This document shows, in pieces, positions 27,229-36,513 of a stretch of DNA of 64,000 nt. The notes below the pieces were generated by a model. It was not told the origin of the DNA. It did not search any database and worked only from the letters and a program-made list of their open reading frames with translations. The position numbers and the translations under genes were made by a program. The stretch is from Stieleria varia. Its GTDB lineage: Bacteria > Planctomycetota > Planctomycetia > Pirellulales > Pirellulaceae. The stretch covers positions 8,246,001 to 8,310,000 of the forward strand of contig NZ_CP151726.1 in the NCBI RefSeq assembly GCF_038443385.1, in the 5' to 3' direction. The first letter of the stretch is position 1; each line of letters starts with the position of its first letter.

Positions 27229-28338
27229 ATGCCACTGGGTAAACATCTGCGTGTCCTGCTCGTAGAGGACAACGAAACTCACGCTCACTTGGTACGTCGA
27301 CATCTCCAAAAAGCTCAACTGTCCACCATTGATGTCCAACGTGTGGGCACGCTTCGTGACGCCATCGATGCGATTCACACCGACAAATATGATGCCGTGC
27401 TACTGGACCTGAGCTTGCCGGACAGCGACATCACGGAAACGCTCGGACGCTTCATCGATACAACTCCCAACGCTGCCATTATCGTATTGACTTCTCTAAA
27501 CGACCTGGATTTTGCCAGCAAACTGGTTTTGCAAGGTGCCGATGACTTCCTTGTCAAATCGGATATCGATAGCCAAGTCCTCGTGCGGTCGATTCGCTAC
27601 GCCATCGAACGCAGAAAGAACAAGGTTCAACTTGCTCAGTACGCGAACCAATTGGAAAAGAGAAACGAAGAACTGAAAACGTTCGCTCACACCGTCGCTC
27701 ACGAAGTCCGGTCGCCGCTGAACATCGTGTCGTGCTGTCTGACCTTGATCGACGAAGACCACCATGATGCTTTGGGCCCTGATAGTGTCGAAGCGATTGC
27801 GGACGCCAAGGAAGCCATTGTGGGAATGACCGAGTTGGTCACCGATCTGCTGGAATATTCCCAAGTGGAAAACACGCCATCCGAGCTTTGTAGTGTTGAC
27901 ATGAACGTCGCTTTCCAAGAAGCAATCAGCACACTAAAACACGAAGTGATCGATGCGTCAGCGACAGTCGACTGTGCAACGCTGCCGACCGTCAACGGCA
28001 ACCCGATTCGACTAAGACAACTGCTAAGAAATCTGCTCTCCAACGCATTGAAATACCGAGATCCTCATCGAAATCCGCAGATCAACGTTGCCGTTCGAGA
28101 ACAGGAATCGAGCTGGGAATTCTCCGTTTCCGATAACGGACTGGGCATGAGCCCTCAATCAACCCAACAGGTGTTTGCTCCCTTTGTCAGGGCGCACGAG
28201 TCGACGGGAATTCCAGGGACAGGAATCGGCCTATCCTTTTGCCAACGTGTGGTCGAAGGCCACGGCGGACGAATTTGGGTAGAATCCGCTGAGGGATCTG
28301 GCAGTCGCTTTTGCTTCACACTACCGCGACCGAAATGA
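27229..28338 (+). CDS. receiver-histidine kinase hybrid
   Basis: The ATG at 27229 follows AAGGAG nine bases upstream, while the longer frame from 27193 runs through the preceding gene. The order is inverted relative to classical hybrids. An N-terminal receiver (about 5-125; VEDNETHAHLVRRHL, phospho-Asp in AVLLDLSLPDSD, Lys in FLVKSDI) precedes a short coiled coil, HisKA (TVAHEVRSPLNIV) and HATPase (LLSNALKYRDP, DNGLGM, GTGIGLSF). It has no membrane segment, so it is a cytoplasmic kinase controlled by phosphorylation of its own receiver. It starts 4 bases after the stand-alone receiver. Confidence 0.93.
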   Translation: MPLGKHLRVLLVEDNETHAHLVRRHLQKAQLSTIDVQRVGTLRDAIDAIHTDKYDAVLLDLSLPDSDITETLGRFIDTTPNAAIIVLTSLNDLDFASKLVLQGADDFLVKSDIDSQVLVRSIRYAIERRKNKVQLAQYANQLEKRNEELKTFAHTVAHEVRSPLNIVSCCLTLIDEDHHDALGPDSVEAIADAKEAIVGMTELVTDLLEYSQVENTPSELCSVDMNVAFQEAISTLKHEVIDASATVDCATLPTVNGNPIRLRQLLRNLLSNALKYRDPHRNPQINVAVREQESSWEFSVSDNGLGMSPQSTQQVFAPFVRAHESTGIPGTGIGLSFCQRVVEGHGGRIWVESAEGSGSRFCFTLPRPK

Positions 28339-28367
28339 CTGAACGGACGAGACGAAACAAACTGCGA

Positions 28368-29288
28368 TCACCCAACCGTATTGATCGAATTCGATGCTCC
28401 GAAACTTGCCAGCAGTCGAGCCCAAATCGACTCATTCGTTGCTTTCGCCGGCACCGGAGTAACAGATTGAATCTTGAGCGATGCTTCGACAACCTCAGGC
28501 TCATTTCGAACGATCACCACGGCAATGTTGTCTCGCCCTCCGCGTTCATTTGCCTTGCCGACCAGGTCGTTAAGCACCGAAACGGTGAACGTGTCCGACC
28601 GTAATGCCTCAACGATTTCCGTTTCGTCAACGTGTCTCAATAAACCATCCGTGGTCAGAACAAGCGTATCCCCCTCACTCAGTTCACACTCAGTGAAATC
28701 GATCATCATCTCGCCGGGATGGTACCCACCAATGCAGTTATAGAGCAGGTGCGATGTCGACAAGGACACTCGTCGGCTATTCTTGATCAGCTCGGCCATC
28801 GTGTGATCATTGGTCAGTTGCTTAAGACTCGAACCACTGTGCAGATAACACCTGCTATCGCCGACGTGTGCGATAAAAACTTTGCCATTCTCAATCAGTG
28901 CTACGGTCAATGTGGTTGCCATGCCGTACAAATCGGGGTCCTCGAAACTCCGATCGCTAATGTTGCGATTGCATTGAATGACCGCTCGTCTCAAATCATC
29001 TTCAGGAGTCAACTTAATCGACGCTGTTCTGGAACTCTTATCGAACTCGTTACGAAGCGTTTCCACAGCGATTCGTGAGGCAACCTCTCCACCCCGGTGC
29101 CCGCCAACACCGTCTGCGACGGCAAGCAATAGTTGATCACCGCCACGCACATTGACGACCGACGAATCGGTTGCCGTGTAACTACGTGGACTGCTGCGAA
29201 AACGACTTGCAACCAAAAACTGATCCTCGTTTTTCTTTCTTGCCGCACCTCGGTCAGTAATCGCGAACGTGTTGTATTGAGTTGCCAT
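28368..29288 (-). CDS. PP2C-type protein phosphatase
   Basis: The ATG at 29288 has a strong site (AGGAAACGGAG) upstream; the frame continuing to 29642 is not coding-like. The 306-residue product is a PPM/PP2C Ser/Thr phosphatase. Metal-binding motifs are present in order: GAARKKNEDQF, AVADGVGGHRGGEVAS, HVGDSRCYL, TTDGL and GGRDNIAVV. The C-terminal 45 residues are a disordered tail. It is convergent with the hybrid kinase gene. In a cluster with an RsbW-like ATPase and many kinases, it may reverse Ser/Thr phosphorylation in a partner-switching pathway or by the Hanks-type kinases. Confidence 0.93.
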   Translation of the reverse strand: MATQYNTFAITDRGAARKKNEDQFLVASRFRSSPRSYTATDSSVVNVRGGDQLLLAVADGVGGHRGGEVASRIAVETLRNEFDKSSRTASIKLTPEDDLRRAVIQCNRNISDRSFEDPDLYGMATTLTVALIENGKVFIAHVGDSRCYLHSGSSLKQLTNDHTMAELIKNSRRVSLSTSHLLYNCIGGYHPGEMMIDFTECELSEGDTLVLTTDGLLRHVDETEIVEALRSDTFTVSVLNDLVGKANERGGRDNIAVVIVRNEPEVVEASLKIQSVTPVPAKATNESIWARLLASFGASNSINTVG

Positions 29289-29688
29289 GACTCCGTTTCC
29301 TAATGCATTTTGATCGAACACTGTTTGGCATTTCTGAGAAGCACACATCATGCCAAAGCCCGAAAGACCACAAACGGGGTTGTTTTCATTGACTTTTCTG
29401 TTTCCAAGATTCGCTTTCCTGACTGCGAAAGATGTGAGACTTGGAGCCGATGGTATCAACATGGCCAAGATCAGACCGCTGAAGAATCGGAGACGAACGA
29501 GCATTGGGAGAACACACTCATCGACGCAAGCCTTTGACAGACAAGGACTTACCACAAGTGATCTAGAACGAGGAACGATTTGGCATGCCGTCTGCCTCTT
29601 GATCAAGGGCAGACGTGATCTCCACGATATCGAACGGAACATTCCATTCGGATGGGTGCGTCACAACCATTATCGGAGAGCTGTTCCC
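29289..29688. other. divergent intergenic region
   Basis: It separates the PP2C gene (minus) from the receiver-ATPase gene (plus). Open frames cross it on both strands, but neither has a ribosome site or coding character before the annotated starts. No repeat or recognised operator was seen. Confidence 0.4.
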
Positions 29689-30594
29689 ATGAATCCCACC
29701 ATACTGATTGTCGATGACTTGGCCGTTGAACGTGAAATCGTTGCGCGACTGATCAGATCGAACTCTCGGTTTGACGTTGAATTTGCTCGTGATGGGAACG
29801 ACGCGATGAATGTGCTAAGAGATTCTCGTATCGATGTCATCGTCACCGATCTGATCATGCCCGGAATGGATGGAATGGAACTCACTCTGGCGGCCAACGA
29901 TGCGTATCCCAGCATCCCAATTCTATTGATGACTGCGTACGACACCGGTCACATTGCCAAGGAAGCTCTCACGAAAGGCGCGGCTAGCTTTGTTCCCAAG
30001 ACGCAACTCAACGAGCGATTGGTCGGCATCGTCAAGCGACTTGTCAATCGCGGCATTATTGATCGATGCCGAAACTTTGCGGGAAAATGTTTGTCTGAGG
30101 GATATTCTTGCTACGAGCTCAGCAATGATCTCTCCATGATTGAACCAGTCGTCAATGCGATACACAGAACCATGACCAGTATGGAAATAGCAAACCCATC
30201 GTCGAGAATTCGAACCTGTACCGCGGTGGAGGAAGCGATCCTCAATGCGATTGTCCATGGGAACCTCGAGATAGGCCAGTCGAATTTCATCACGGTTCGC
30301 GATCAAGGTAAGATCACCCTCCATCGCACGGTTGATCGCCGCGGCAGAATGCTGAAGTTCCGCGATCGCAAGGTCATCGTGAAAGCAAGCTTTTGTCGGG
30401 AGGCAGCAGAGATCAGCATCCAAGATTCCGGAGACGGCTTTGATGTCAACGCGATCGTGGAGGCAAATTCGAGTGATCATTTTCACGATGGTCGGTCGCA
30501 CGGCTTGGCTTTAATGCACTCACTGGTCGGTCGTGTTCGCTTCAACGATGTCGCCAACGAAGTCACCTTGTCAACTGCGACGGTGGACTTCTAA
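29689..30594 (+). CDS. receiver fused to RsbW/SpoIIAB-like ATPase
   Basis: The ATG at 29689 has GGAGAG eight bases upstream. Residues 1-120 form a complete receiver: D9/D10, phospho-Asp54 in VIVTDLIMPGMDG, Thr in LLMTAYD and Lys in FVPKTQ. Residues about 150-300 are an HATPase_c_2 domain of the anti-sigma-factor kinase type, with N box EEAILNAIVHGNLE and G box DSGDGFD. There is no PP2C-type output and no HisKA helix. The protein may switch an anti-sigma or anti-anti-sigma partner according to aspartate phosphorylation. No STAS-domain partner is encoded nearby. Confidence 0.88.
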   Translation: MNPTILIVDDLAVEREIVARLIRSNSRFDVEFARDGNDAMNVLRDSRIDVIVTDLIMPGMDGMELTLAANDAYPSIPILLMTAYDTGHIAKEALTKGAASFVPKTQLNERLVGIVKRLVNRGIIDRCRNFAGKCLSEGYSCYELSNDLSMIEPVVNAIHRTMTSMEIANPSSRIRTCTAVEEAILNAIVHGNLEIGQSNFITVRDQGKITLHRTVDRRGRMLKFRDRKVIVKASFCREAAEISIQDSGDGFDVNAIVEANSSDHFHDGRSHGLALMHSLVGRVRFNDVANEVTLSTATVDF

Positions 30595-30688
30595 TGTTGA
30601 CATCGCTAGGATTGCTTGCTCATTCATGCCAGATGTCCCTGCAAGAATCAGCGGCTTCAACGTTCAGCTTTCCGATGAGCGAGTGACC

Positions 30689-31489
30689 ATGTCCAGACCC
30701 AAAATTCGAATCTTGCTCGCGGACGATGTGCCAGCAAATCTGAGGGCGATGCAACGACTGTTGGTCAGACGCGGATGCGAAGTGACCACGGCGGCTAACG
30801 GGCAAGAGGCGGTCACGATATTTGCCGACGGACACTTTGATGCCGTCCTACTCGATCTACAGATGCCGGTGATGGATGGTTACCAAGCTGCCAATGAAAT
30901 TCGGAACCATGCACAATCCAATGGTCAGCAGCTCACTCTGATCGCAATGAGCGCTCGCGGGTCAGAATCGGATCGACGAGATTGCGCGAAAGCTGGATTC
31001 ACTGACTGCGTTCCCAAACCGGTTGACCTGGATTACCTCTTTCGCATCATCGCTCCGACGCCAGCGGATGAATCGCTGGAAAATCTGTCGGACGACATCG
31101 AGAACGATGATATCGAGAACATAGCAACAAACCCCGCAGCGCACTCCAGTCATCTTGTGCTCAACAAACCTGCGGCAATGAAACGTTTGCAGGATGACGA
31201 AACACTCTACACCCTGTTTGTGAGCCAATTCAAATCTGACGCAGCCTCCATTGCCGCAGAGATCGATGCACAAACGGAGCAAGAGCAGTGGGATCGAACA
31301 GCTCATGCAGCACATCGTTTGAGAGGTATCGCTGCGAATTTGGCTGCGGAGCAATTGGAGCAACTGACAGGACAGATTGAGCAGTCTGCGAAACTGCATC
31401 ATGAAGCCGAAACGAATTCACTGGTCAGCAAACTGCCCATGGCCATGGACAGAGTACGTCGCCGTCTCGACGAACTCGACGTCCCGTAA
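30689..31489 (+). CDS. receiver-HPt phosphotransfer protein
   Basis: The start is ATG at 30689. The frame upstream overlaps the previous gene. A receiver (1-125; LLADDVPANLRAMQRLL, phospho-Asp in AVLLDLQMPVMDG, Ser in AMSARG, Lys in VPKPVD) is joined by an acidic linker to a C-terminal HPt four-helix domain (about 160-265) with the phospho-histidine in HAAHRLRGIAANL. Receivers joined to HPt normally shuttle phosphate between hybrid kinases and final regulators. It lies about 95 bases after the receiver-ATPase gene. Confidence 0.88.
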   Translation: MSRPKIRILLADDVPANLRAMQRLLVRRGCEVTTAANGQEAVTIFADGHFDAVLLDLQMPVMDGYQAANEIRNHAQSNGQQLTLIAMSARGSESDRRDCAKAGFTDCVPKPVDLDYLFRIIAPTPADESLENLSDDIENDDIENIATNPAAHSSHLVLNKPAAMKRLQDDETLYTLFVSQFKSDAASIAAEIDAQTEQEQWDRTAHAAHRLRGIAANLAAEQLEQLTGQIEQSAKLHHEAETNSLVSKLPMAMDRVRRRLDELDVP

Positions 31490-31514
31490 GCAACCTGCAA
31501 ACAACCATCCGCGT

Positions 31515-31934
31515 TTAGCGGGAAATCAACTTCCGTGCACAGTTGGCGATCGCGATGCGTAGCTCGCTGGGCCTGATAGGTTTAGTCACGTACGCATCGG
31601 CCCCAAGTTCGATCGCGTGATCGGCGTAGATTCGATCGGATCGGGTGCTGCAAACAATGATCGGAATATCGCCGATCCGGCGATCGCCGACTTGGCGTAC
31701 GGAACGAATGAGCTCGAATCCACTCCAAACTGGCATTTCGAGGTCTGTGATGATCAAGTCAGGATGGCAAGTGCGTGCCAGTTGCCAACCTGCGTAACCA
31801 TCTTGTGCGGTGATGCACCTGCATCCCAAACGCTCAAGTAGATTGGAAAGCAACCAGCGAAAGACACGAGTATCGTCAATCGCCAAGACATTGGGGCGGT
31901 AGTTCGGTTTGGTCAAGTTTTCCTGCAGGATCAT
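31515..31934 (-). CDS. single-domain response regulator
   Basis: A 139-residue receiver. The ATG at 31934 has CGGAGAAG upstream; longer frames are not supported. Key residues are present: AIDDTRVFRWLLSNLL, phospho-Asp in LIITDLEMPVWSG, VCSTRSD and Lys in YVTKPIRP. An N-terminal extension of about 15 residues precedes the domain and there is no output domain. It is convergent with the receiver-HPt gene, 25 bases apart, and marks the end of the signalling cluster. Confidence 0.88.
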   Translation of the reverse strand: MILQENLTKPNYRPNVLAIDDTRVFRWLLSNLLERLGCRCITAQDGYAGWQLARTCHPDLIITDLEMPVWSGFELIRSVRQVGDRRIGDIPIIVCSTRSDRIYADHAIELGADAYVTKPIRPSELRIAIANCARKLISR

Positions 31935-32139
31935 TTCATCTTCTCCGTAGCATTTTCTACTGCCGCAAACTCCGTGCCATTGGTGTCTTGCAGTTGACCG
32001 CTGGCACCAAGGGCTACAGACAGCTTGCTGCAGATTGGGCGTTCTGGCATACAAGTTGCTTCCCTTCCTCTAACAAACCGGATGCTTTGGCAGACGCTGG
32101 TCTGACGTTCCGGGTAGTCGATAGGGATCGGAGATCAAC

Positions 32140-33114
32140 ATGTTTTGTCGAATCAGCAACTGCATCGTATCCATTGCAACACTTGCATTTGTTTTCCTTC
32201 TGCCCGTCGGCGCATCCGCGGAGATTCGTCACTGGGAGGATGCGAGTGGCTTGTATTCAGTCGACGCCGACTTTGTAACGTCAGACGACAAACTAGTCGT
32301 GCTTGCCAAGGAAGATGGCGAATTGGTAGTGCTGCGCCGCGACGAGCTTTCCACGGCGGACCGAGAGTTCCTGACGGAACTGTTGGCGCGACGAACGAAA
32401 GCTGCCGAATCCTCCGAGCTCGCCGGCGAAGGCATCTCGAGATGGAAACTTCTCGATGGCTCCATCATTCAAGGGGAACTGGTGGGATTCGGTGACCAGA
32501 AGCTCATCGTAAAACGCGAAAGAGGCGATCTCTATGTCAATGAATACAAACTCGACGCGTTGCCAATGGCGTACGAGAAAGTCGTGCCGCATGTCGTTTC
32601 CGCTATCGACGGCAAGCCACTTGAGAACTTGAATGAACTGGAGAAGCACCTCGCCGATGGCGGTGGAGGTCCATTCGAGTACGACATCGAAGGTGTGCAA
32701 CTGAAGCTCGCCGAAGGCGGCGCGATCACGATTCCATTACCGTTGCTGGCCTCGGAAGAGGCAAAAGCCATCATGCCTGGTTTCACACGCTGGAAAGCCG
32801 CCCGAGCGGAGGAAGTTGCTGAAGAGGACCGGTACGAAGCGGAGACCCGTGAACGTCTTGCTCTGGATAGCTATCAGCGTCTCCGACAAAGAGAATCCAT
32901 TCGCGATCGCCAATTCAAAATGATGGAACTGGGACTGCTACAAGTCGGAACGGGCATCGTGGATGTTTGGGAGGTCGCACTGTTTCCCAATAATGCCTAC
33001 GGTTATCCACGGTCCGTTGTGGTCTCTGCACGCGACAGTTTGGCCGCGCAGCAAATGGCCCATCAGCGATATCCCCGTTGGCGTGTGGGAGCGGTTCGCA
33101 AACTGAGTCGTTGA
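32140..33114 (+). CDS. exported SHD1-domain protein
   Basis: A signal peptide (MFCRISNCIVSIATLAFVFLLPVGASA) is followed at about 29-80 by an SLA1 homology domain 1 (HWEDASGLYSVDADF, LRRDELSTADREFL), a module strikingly common in planctomycete secreted proteins. The middle is beta-rich (about 95-215). A charged helical segment (about 225-275) contains YEAETRERLALDSYQRL. GGAG lies just before the ATG. The role is unknown; SHD1 is thought of as a protein-interaction domain. It is divergent from the response regulator upstream. Confidence 0.75.
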   Translation: MFCRISNCIVSIATLAFVFLLPVGASAEIRHWEDASGLYSVDADFVTSDDKLVVLAKEDGELVVLRRDELSTADREFLTELLARRTKAAESSELAGEGISRWKLLDGSIIQGELVGFGDQKLIVKRERGDLYVNEYKLDALPMAYEKVVPHVVSAIDGKPLENLNELEKHLADGGGGPFEYDIEGVQLKLAEGGAITIPLPLLASEEAKAIMPGFTRWKAARAEEVAEEDRYEAETRERLALDSYQRLRQRESIRDRQFKMMELGLLQVGTGIVDVWEVALFPNNAYGYPRSVVVSARDSLAAQQMAHQRYPRWRVGAVRKLSR

Positions 33115-33130
33115 AGATCGAGTGCGAAAC

Positions 33131-34420
33131 TTAGAGATTGAACGCGGACCGAAGCTCTTCGATCACATTATCGTCCATCGCCACGACGTTGCCGATCGCC
33201 TTGGCGTTGATCACGGCCTCAGCGGTCGATTCCAGCACTTCCAATCGATCGAAAACGTCCAAAACATTGCTGCCGGTGACGATCACTCCATCGTTTTCCA
33301 GCATCGCAGCGGGAGATTCGACGGACAGATAGTCCGCTATCTTGCCGTCGGATCGATACTGAACGCCGTAGGGAACTCGCTTGACGTCACGCAGAAAAAC
33401 GTAGCTTTCGGGGATCGTGCGGACATCAAAATTGGAATCCGTCACGCTGAAAGCGGTAGCATTCACCGGATGTGCAAAAACGATCGCGTGGACATTGGGG
33501 TGGCGTTGGTAGATCGCTTGGTGGGCGTTTGCAGCGCGACTTGCCAGTTTTCCCGCCTCGCGTTTTTCTCCATCGACGAGAACCAAGTCCTCGACGTCCA
33601 ATAACTCACGATCGCATCGAGTGGGAGTGATCAAGAAACTCTCGCGATCGACACGCGCGGAAAAGCTGCCTTCGGTACTGATCAACAAACGTTGGCGACA
33701 GCCTCGTCGAATGAACAAGCAGAGCTGCCGCCGCAATTCCCGTTCGGTCGCGGTGGCAACCGGGGGATCAAATGACTCAAAGTCCACGCTGCGTTGAGCG
33801 GCCTGATTCAATTGGCTATCCGTCAGGTAGCGAACGTCGCCAAGCTGGCCTGCTTTGACCAAGGTTTTTCCCGCAAACTCGAACGCCTCGAAACGCTGAA
33901 AAGCATGAGCCAAGCTGTCGCCGCCAACAACGACACCGTGGTTTTCTAGAATCACGCTGTCGGCACCTTGGGCAAAGGTTGCCGCAATGTTCGCCCCCAG
34001 TTGCTCGCTGCCTGGACATGCGTATGGCGCAAACCCCAGGTTGCCGCAGACACTGTGGGCTTGATGAAACAGCTTTGTGTTGGGTGTCTCTCGGCAAATA
34101 CTGAACGCGACCAGGGCAACCGGATGGGCATGAACGATCGCGCGAATGTCCGGGCGAGCCTCATAAATCGCACGGTGAAAGGGGAACTCCGAGGACGGCC
34201 GATGTAGCCCGTCGATCGATCCATCGCTGAGTACCCGAACGACGTCGGCACGAGTCAAGTTTCCTTTGTCGACCCGCGCGGGCGAAATCCATACGTCACC
34301 GTTCTCATCTCGAATGGACAGGTTCCCTCCCGACGTGGTGGTCATGCGGTAACGATAGATGCGATCCATCGTTTGCATGATTTCATCACGCGGGTGAATC
34401 AGACTGCGAGTAGAGTTCAT
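33131..34420 (-). CDS. tandem class II aldolase/adducin protein (probable rhamnulose/fuculose-1-phosphate aldolase)
   Basis: Two class II aldolase domains in one chain. The first (about 5-200) keeps the landmarks SGGNLS, the zinc-binding HAHP (in [13 protein letters not shown]) and ENHGVVV. The second (about 215-428) is clearly homologous but altered: HAHP becomes FAHP and ENHG becomes ENDG, so at least two metal ligands are lost and it is probably structural or regulatory. By context (aldehyde dehydrogenase, rhamnose isomerase, alpha-rhamnosidase on the same strand) the substrate should be L-rhamnulose 1-phosphate, giving dihydroxyacetone phosphate and L-lactaldehyde. The start is taken at ATG 34420; 34444 is also in frame. 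Confidence 0.82.
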   Translation of the reverse strand: MNSTRSLIHPRDEIMQTMDRIYRYRMTTTSGGNLSIRDENGDVWISPARVDKGNLTRADVVRVLSDGSIDGLHRPSSEFPFHRAIYEARPDIRAIVHAHPVALVAFSICRETPNTKLFHQAHSVCGNLGFAPYACPGSEQLGANIAATFAQGADSVILENHGVVVGGDSLAHAFQRFEAFEFAGKTLVKAGQLGDVRYLTDSQLNQAAQRSVDFESFDPPVATATERELRRQLCLFIRRGCRQRLLISTEGSFSARVDRESFLITPTRCDRELLDVEDLVLVDGEKREAGKLASRAANAHQAIYQRHPNVHAIVFAHPVNATAFSVTDSNFDVRTIPESYVFLRDVKRVPYGVQYRSDGKIADYLSVESPAAMLENDGVIVTGSNVLDVFDRLEVLESTAEAVINAKAIGNVVAMDDNVIEELRSAFNL

Positions 34421-34456
34421 GTGATTCTTTCGGAACCTGTTCACAAGAGAGTATGC

Positions 34457-35947
34457 TCAGCCCAACGGTCGGACGATCGACGTGCTGCGATAATAATCCA
34501 TCAGAGTTTCGATCGACAGTACGCCGCCACCCATGCCGCTCTTGTTCACCCCGCCGTAGGGCACGCCGTGAGCAAAGACGTTGTGGGCGTTGATCCAACT
34601 GTTGCCCGCGACCATCGACTCAGCGACGCGAGCGGCACGCCGGGAATCCTTTGTCCATACACTGTTGGCCAGACCGTAGTCAGTGTCGTTGACCATCTCG
34701 ATGGCTTGCTCCTCCGTTTCAAACGTAGCCAAGTAAGCGACGGGGCCAAAGATTTCCTCGCGTGCGGCCACGTTGTCGAGCGTTCCGGCCAGCAACGCAG
34801 GCTGAACATAGTTGCCCTCGTAGCCCTCGACCGTGGCCGCGCCACCGCCGACGAGACACTCGGCTCCCTCGGCGATCCCCTTTTCTTGGTAACCCAAAAC
34901 GCGGGCACATTGTTTGGCGTTCACGACCGGCCCCATCTGGCTGTTGGGATCCAGGGGGTGTCCGATGCGGACGTTGGATAAATGCTTTTTGCATTCGTCG
35001 ACAAACTCATCGTAGATGTCTCGATGGATCAACCAACGCGTTGCATCACAGCAAACCTGGCCTGTGTGAAAAGTGATCGCGCCGACAAGTTTTTGCGCCG
35101 TGTCGGCAACGTCCACATCGTCAAACACCACGGCTGCTCCCTTGCCGCCCAGCTCCAACTTGACCGGTACCAGGTTTCGCCCGCAGGCTTCTCCCACCAA
35201 TCGGCCGACTTCCGGTGAACCGGTGAACGACATGCGTTTGATCTTGGTGTTGTTGGTCAATGCGGCTCCGGCCGTCGCACCGGCGCCAGTCACGACGTTG
35301 ATGACGCCATCAGGCACCCCGACTTCTTTGGCAAGCTGAGCGAGATACAGGGCCGAAAGCGATGTGTCTTCTGCCGGTTTGATCACCACGGTGTTTCCCG
35401 CTGCCAGTGCCGGAGATATCCCCCAACCGATCAGCAGAAAGGGAAAGTTCCACGGAAAGATGAACGCACACGCTCCCCAAGGTTGCTTGTGCGTCCACGC
35501 GTCATAGCCGTCGACGTCCAGCTTGTTGCGTACTTGCACGTCACCGGCAAGTTTGACGAAATATCTCAGAGTATCGATGAAATTCTGGACATCGCCTTGA
35601 GCCTGGGCTTCGATCTTGCCCGCATCAAGAGCTTCGATTTGTGCGATGATCGGCTTGTGTTCTGACACGGCATCGGCCAAACGCAATAGGATCGCCGATC
35701 GATCGGCGACCGACAGACCCGCCCATGCCGGGAATGCGGCGGCGGCGACATCGACTGCCTCGTCGATCGCGGCAGCGTCCAGGTCATGGATCTCCGCAAG
35801 CTTTTCGCCCGAGCCCGGATCGATCGTCGCGATGGTTGCGCCGCTGGCAGACTCGATATCTTTGCCACCAACAAACGCCGGAAAGACACCTCGTTTGAGA
35901 AACGCTTCGACTTCCGGCAGCATTCGGGTTTCAGTAACGGTGCTCAT
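34457..35947 (-). CDS. aldehyde dehydrogenase (probable lactaldehyde dehydrogenase)
   Basis: A 496-residue NAD(P)-dependent aldehyde dehydrogenase of normal length. It shows WNFPFLLIGW, the cofactor motif FTGSPEVG, the general-base Glu in LELGGKG, the catalytic Cys in TGQVCCDAT and EEIFGPV. It ends 36 bases before the aldolase start, so the two are co-transcribed. The aldolase releases L-lactaldehyde from 6-deoxysugars, and this enzyme most likely oxidises it to lactate. Sequence alone cannot exclude betaine- or other aldehyde specificity. Confidence 0.88.
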   Translation of the reverse strand: MSTVTETRMLPEVEAFLKRGVFPAFVGGKDIESASGATIATIDPGSGEKLAEIHDLDAAAIDEAVDVAAAAFPAWAGLSVADRSAILLRLADAVSEHKPIIAQIEALDAGKIEAQAQGDVQNFIDTLRYFVKLAGDVQVRNKLDVDGYDAWTHKQPWGACAFIFPWNFPFLLIGWGISPALAAGNTVVIKPAEDTSLSALYLAQLAKEVGVPDGVINVVTGAGATAGAALTNNTKIKRMSFTGSPEVGRLVGEACGRNLVPVKLELGGKGAAVVFDDVDVADTAQKLVGAITFHTGQVCCDATRWLIHRDIYDEFVDECKKHLSNVRIGHPLDPNSQMGPVVNAKQCARVLGYQEKGIAEGAECLVGGGAATVEGYEGNYVQPALLAGTLDNVAAREEIFGPVAYLATFETEEQAIEMVNDTDYGLANSVWTKDSRRAARVAESMVAGNSWINAHNVFAHGVPYGGVNKSGMGGGVLSIETLMDYYRSTSIVRPLG

Positions 35948-36014
35948 GGCATGGTCCTCAATCAGTTGGAAAGGGCAGGGGAGGGCAGCTTCACAGCGGA
36001 TTTCTATGTATCAA

Positions 36015-36111
36015 GGGACGTGCGGAAAATAAGTGTCGCGAAATCCACGGAGCAATCATCGCTCCGCGTGATTTTGGCAAACAGACAGGACACTTATTTT
36101 TCGCACGTCCC
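36015..36111. repeat. nested hairpin after sulfatase fragment
   Basis: Outer arms 36015-36037 (GGGACGTGCGGAAAATAAG...) and 36089-36111 pair at 22 of 23 positions. An inner imperfect arm pair around CGGAGC/GCTCCG lies between them. It abuts the truncated sulfatase end and separates it from the aldehyde dehydrogenase gene. Confidence 0.7.
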
Positions 36112-36299
36112 ACGATGCATTGTCGCAAAGCTGAAACGAGTTGTTCTTGTCTCGGTAGGTAATCTGCCTGCCCGATCGTGTTCCTCATCTCATCGGGATC
36201 GGACTGCAGGCCATACAATTCTATCGTAGCAGCGCGGCCACCGTGGTTCTGTGGATTCATTTCCGCCAGGTCTTGGTCTTCCGTCATGACAAACATCAC
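36112..36299 (-). pseudogene. C-terminal sulfatase fragment
   Basis: The minus strand reads FVMTEDQDLAEMNPQNHGG and then IELYGLQSDPDEMRNTI, the classic end of a type I sulfatase (ELYDL..DP.E..NL). About 60 codons remain. No sulfatase N-terminus or formylglycine motif lies upstream, and the frame then runs into the hairpin at 36111. It is a remnant of a lost sulfatase gene within the rhamnose locus. Confidence 0.75.
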
Positions 36300-36361
36300 G
36301 TCTGGGTGTTTTCCTTTCCCCGCCCCCCCATCATTGTCGCCCGCATTCCGTTTCGCCGGTG

Positions 36362-36513
36362 CCTAGCCCGGATTATTCATAACCCGACGCGTAAGCGAGG
36401 GATACTCGGTAAATCCCTCGCTGACGCGTCGGGTTATGAAAACGATGTCACCACTCATTGTCAACAATCTGTTTGCGCTAAAATCAATCATCCGCATGAA
36501 TAATCCCGGCTAG
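36362..36513. repeat. palindrome nested inside a palindrome
   Basis: Inner arms 36378-36403 and 36413-36438 (CATAACCCGACGCGT...) pair at 25 of 26 positions with a 9-base loop. Outer arms 36362-36380 and 36495-36513 (CCTAGCCCGGATTATTCAT and its near complement) pair at 17 of 19. The outer right arm includes the stop codon of the rhamnosidase gene. Confidence 0.8.
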
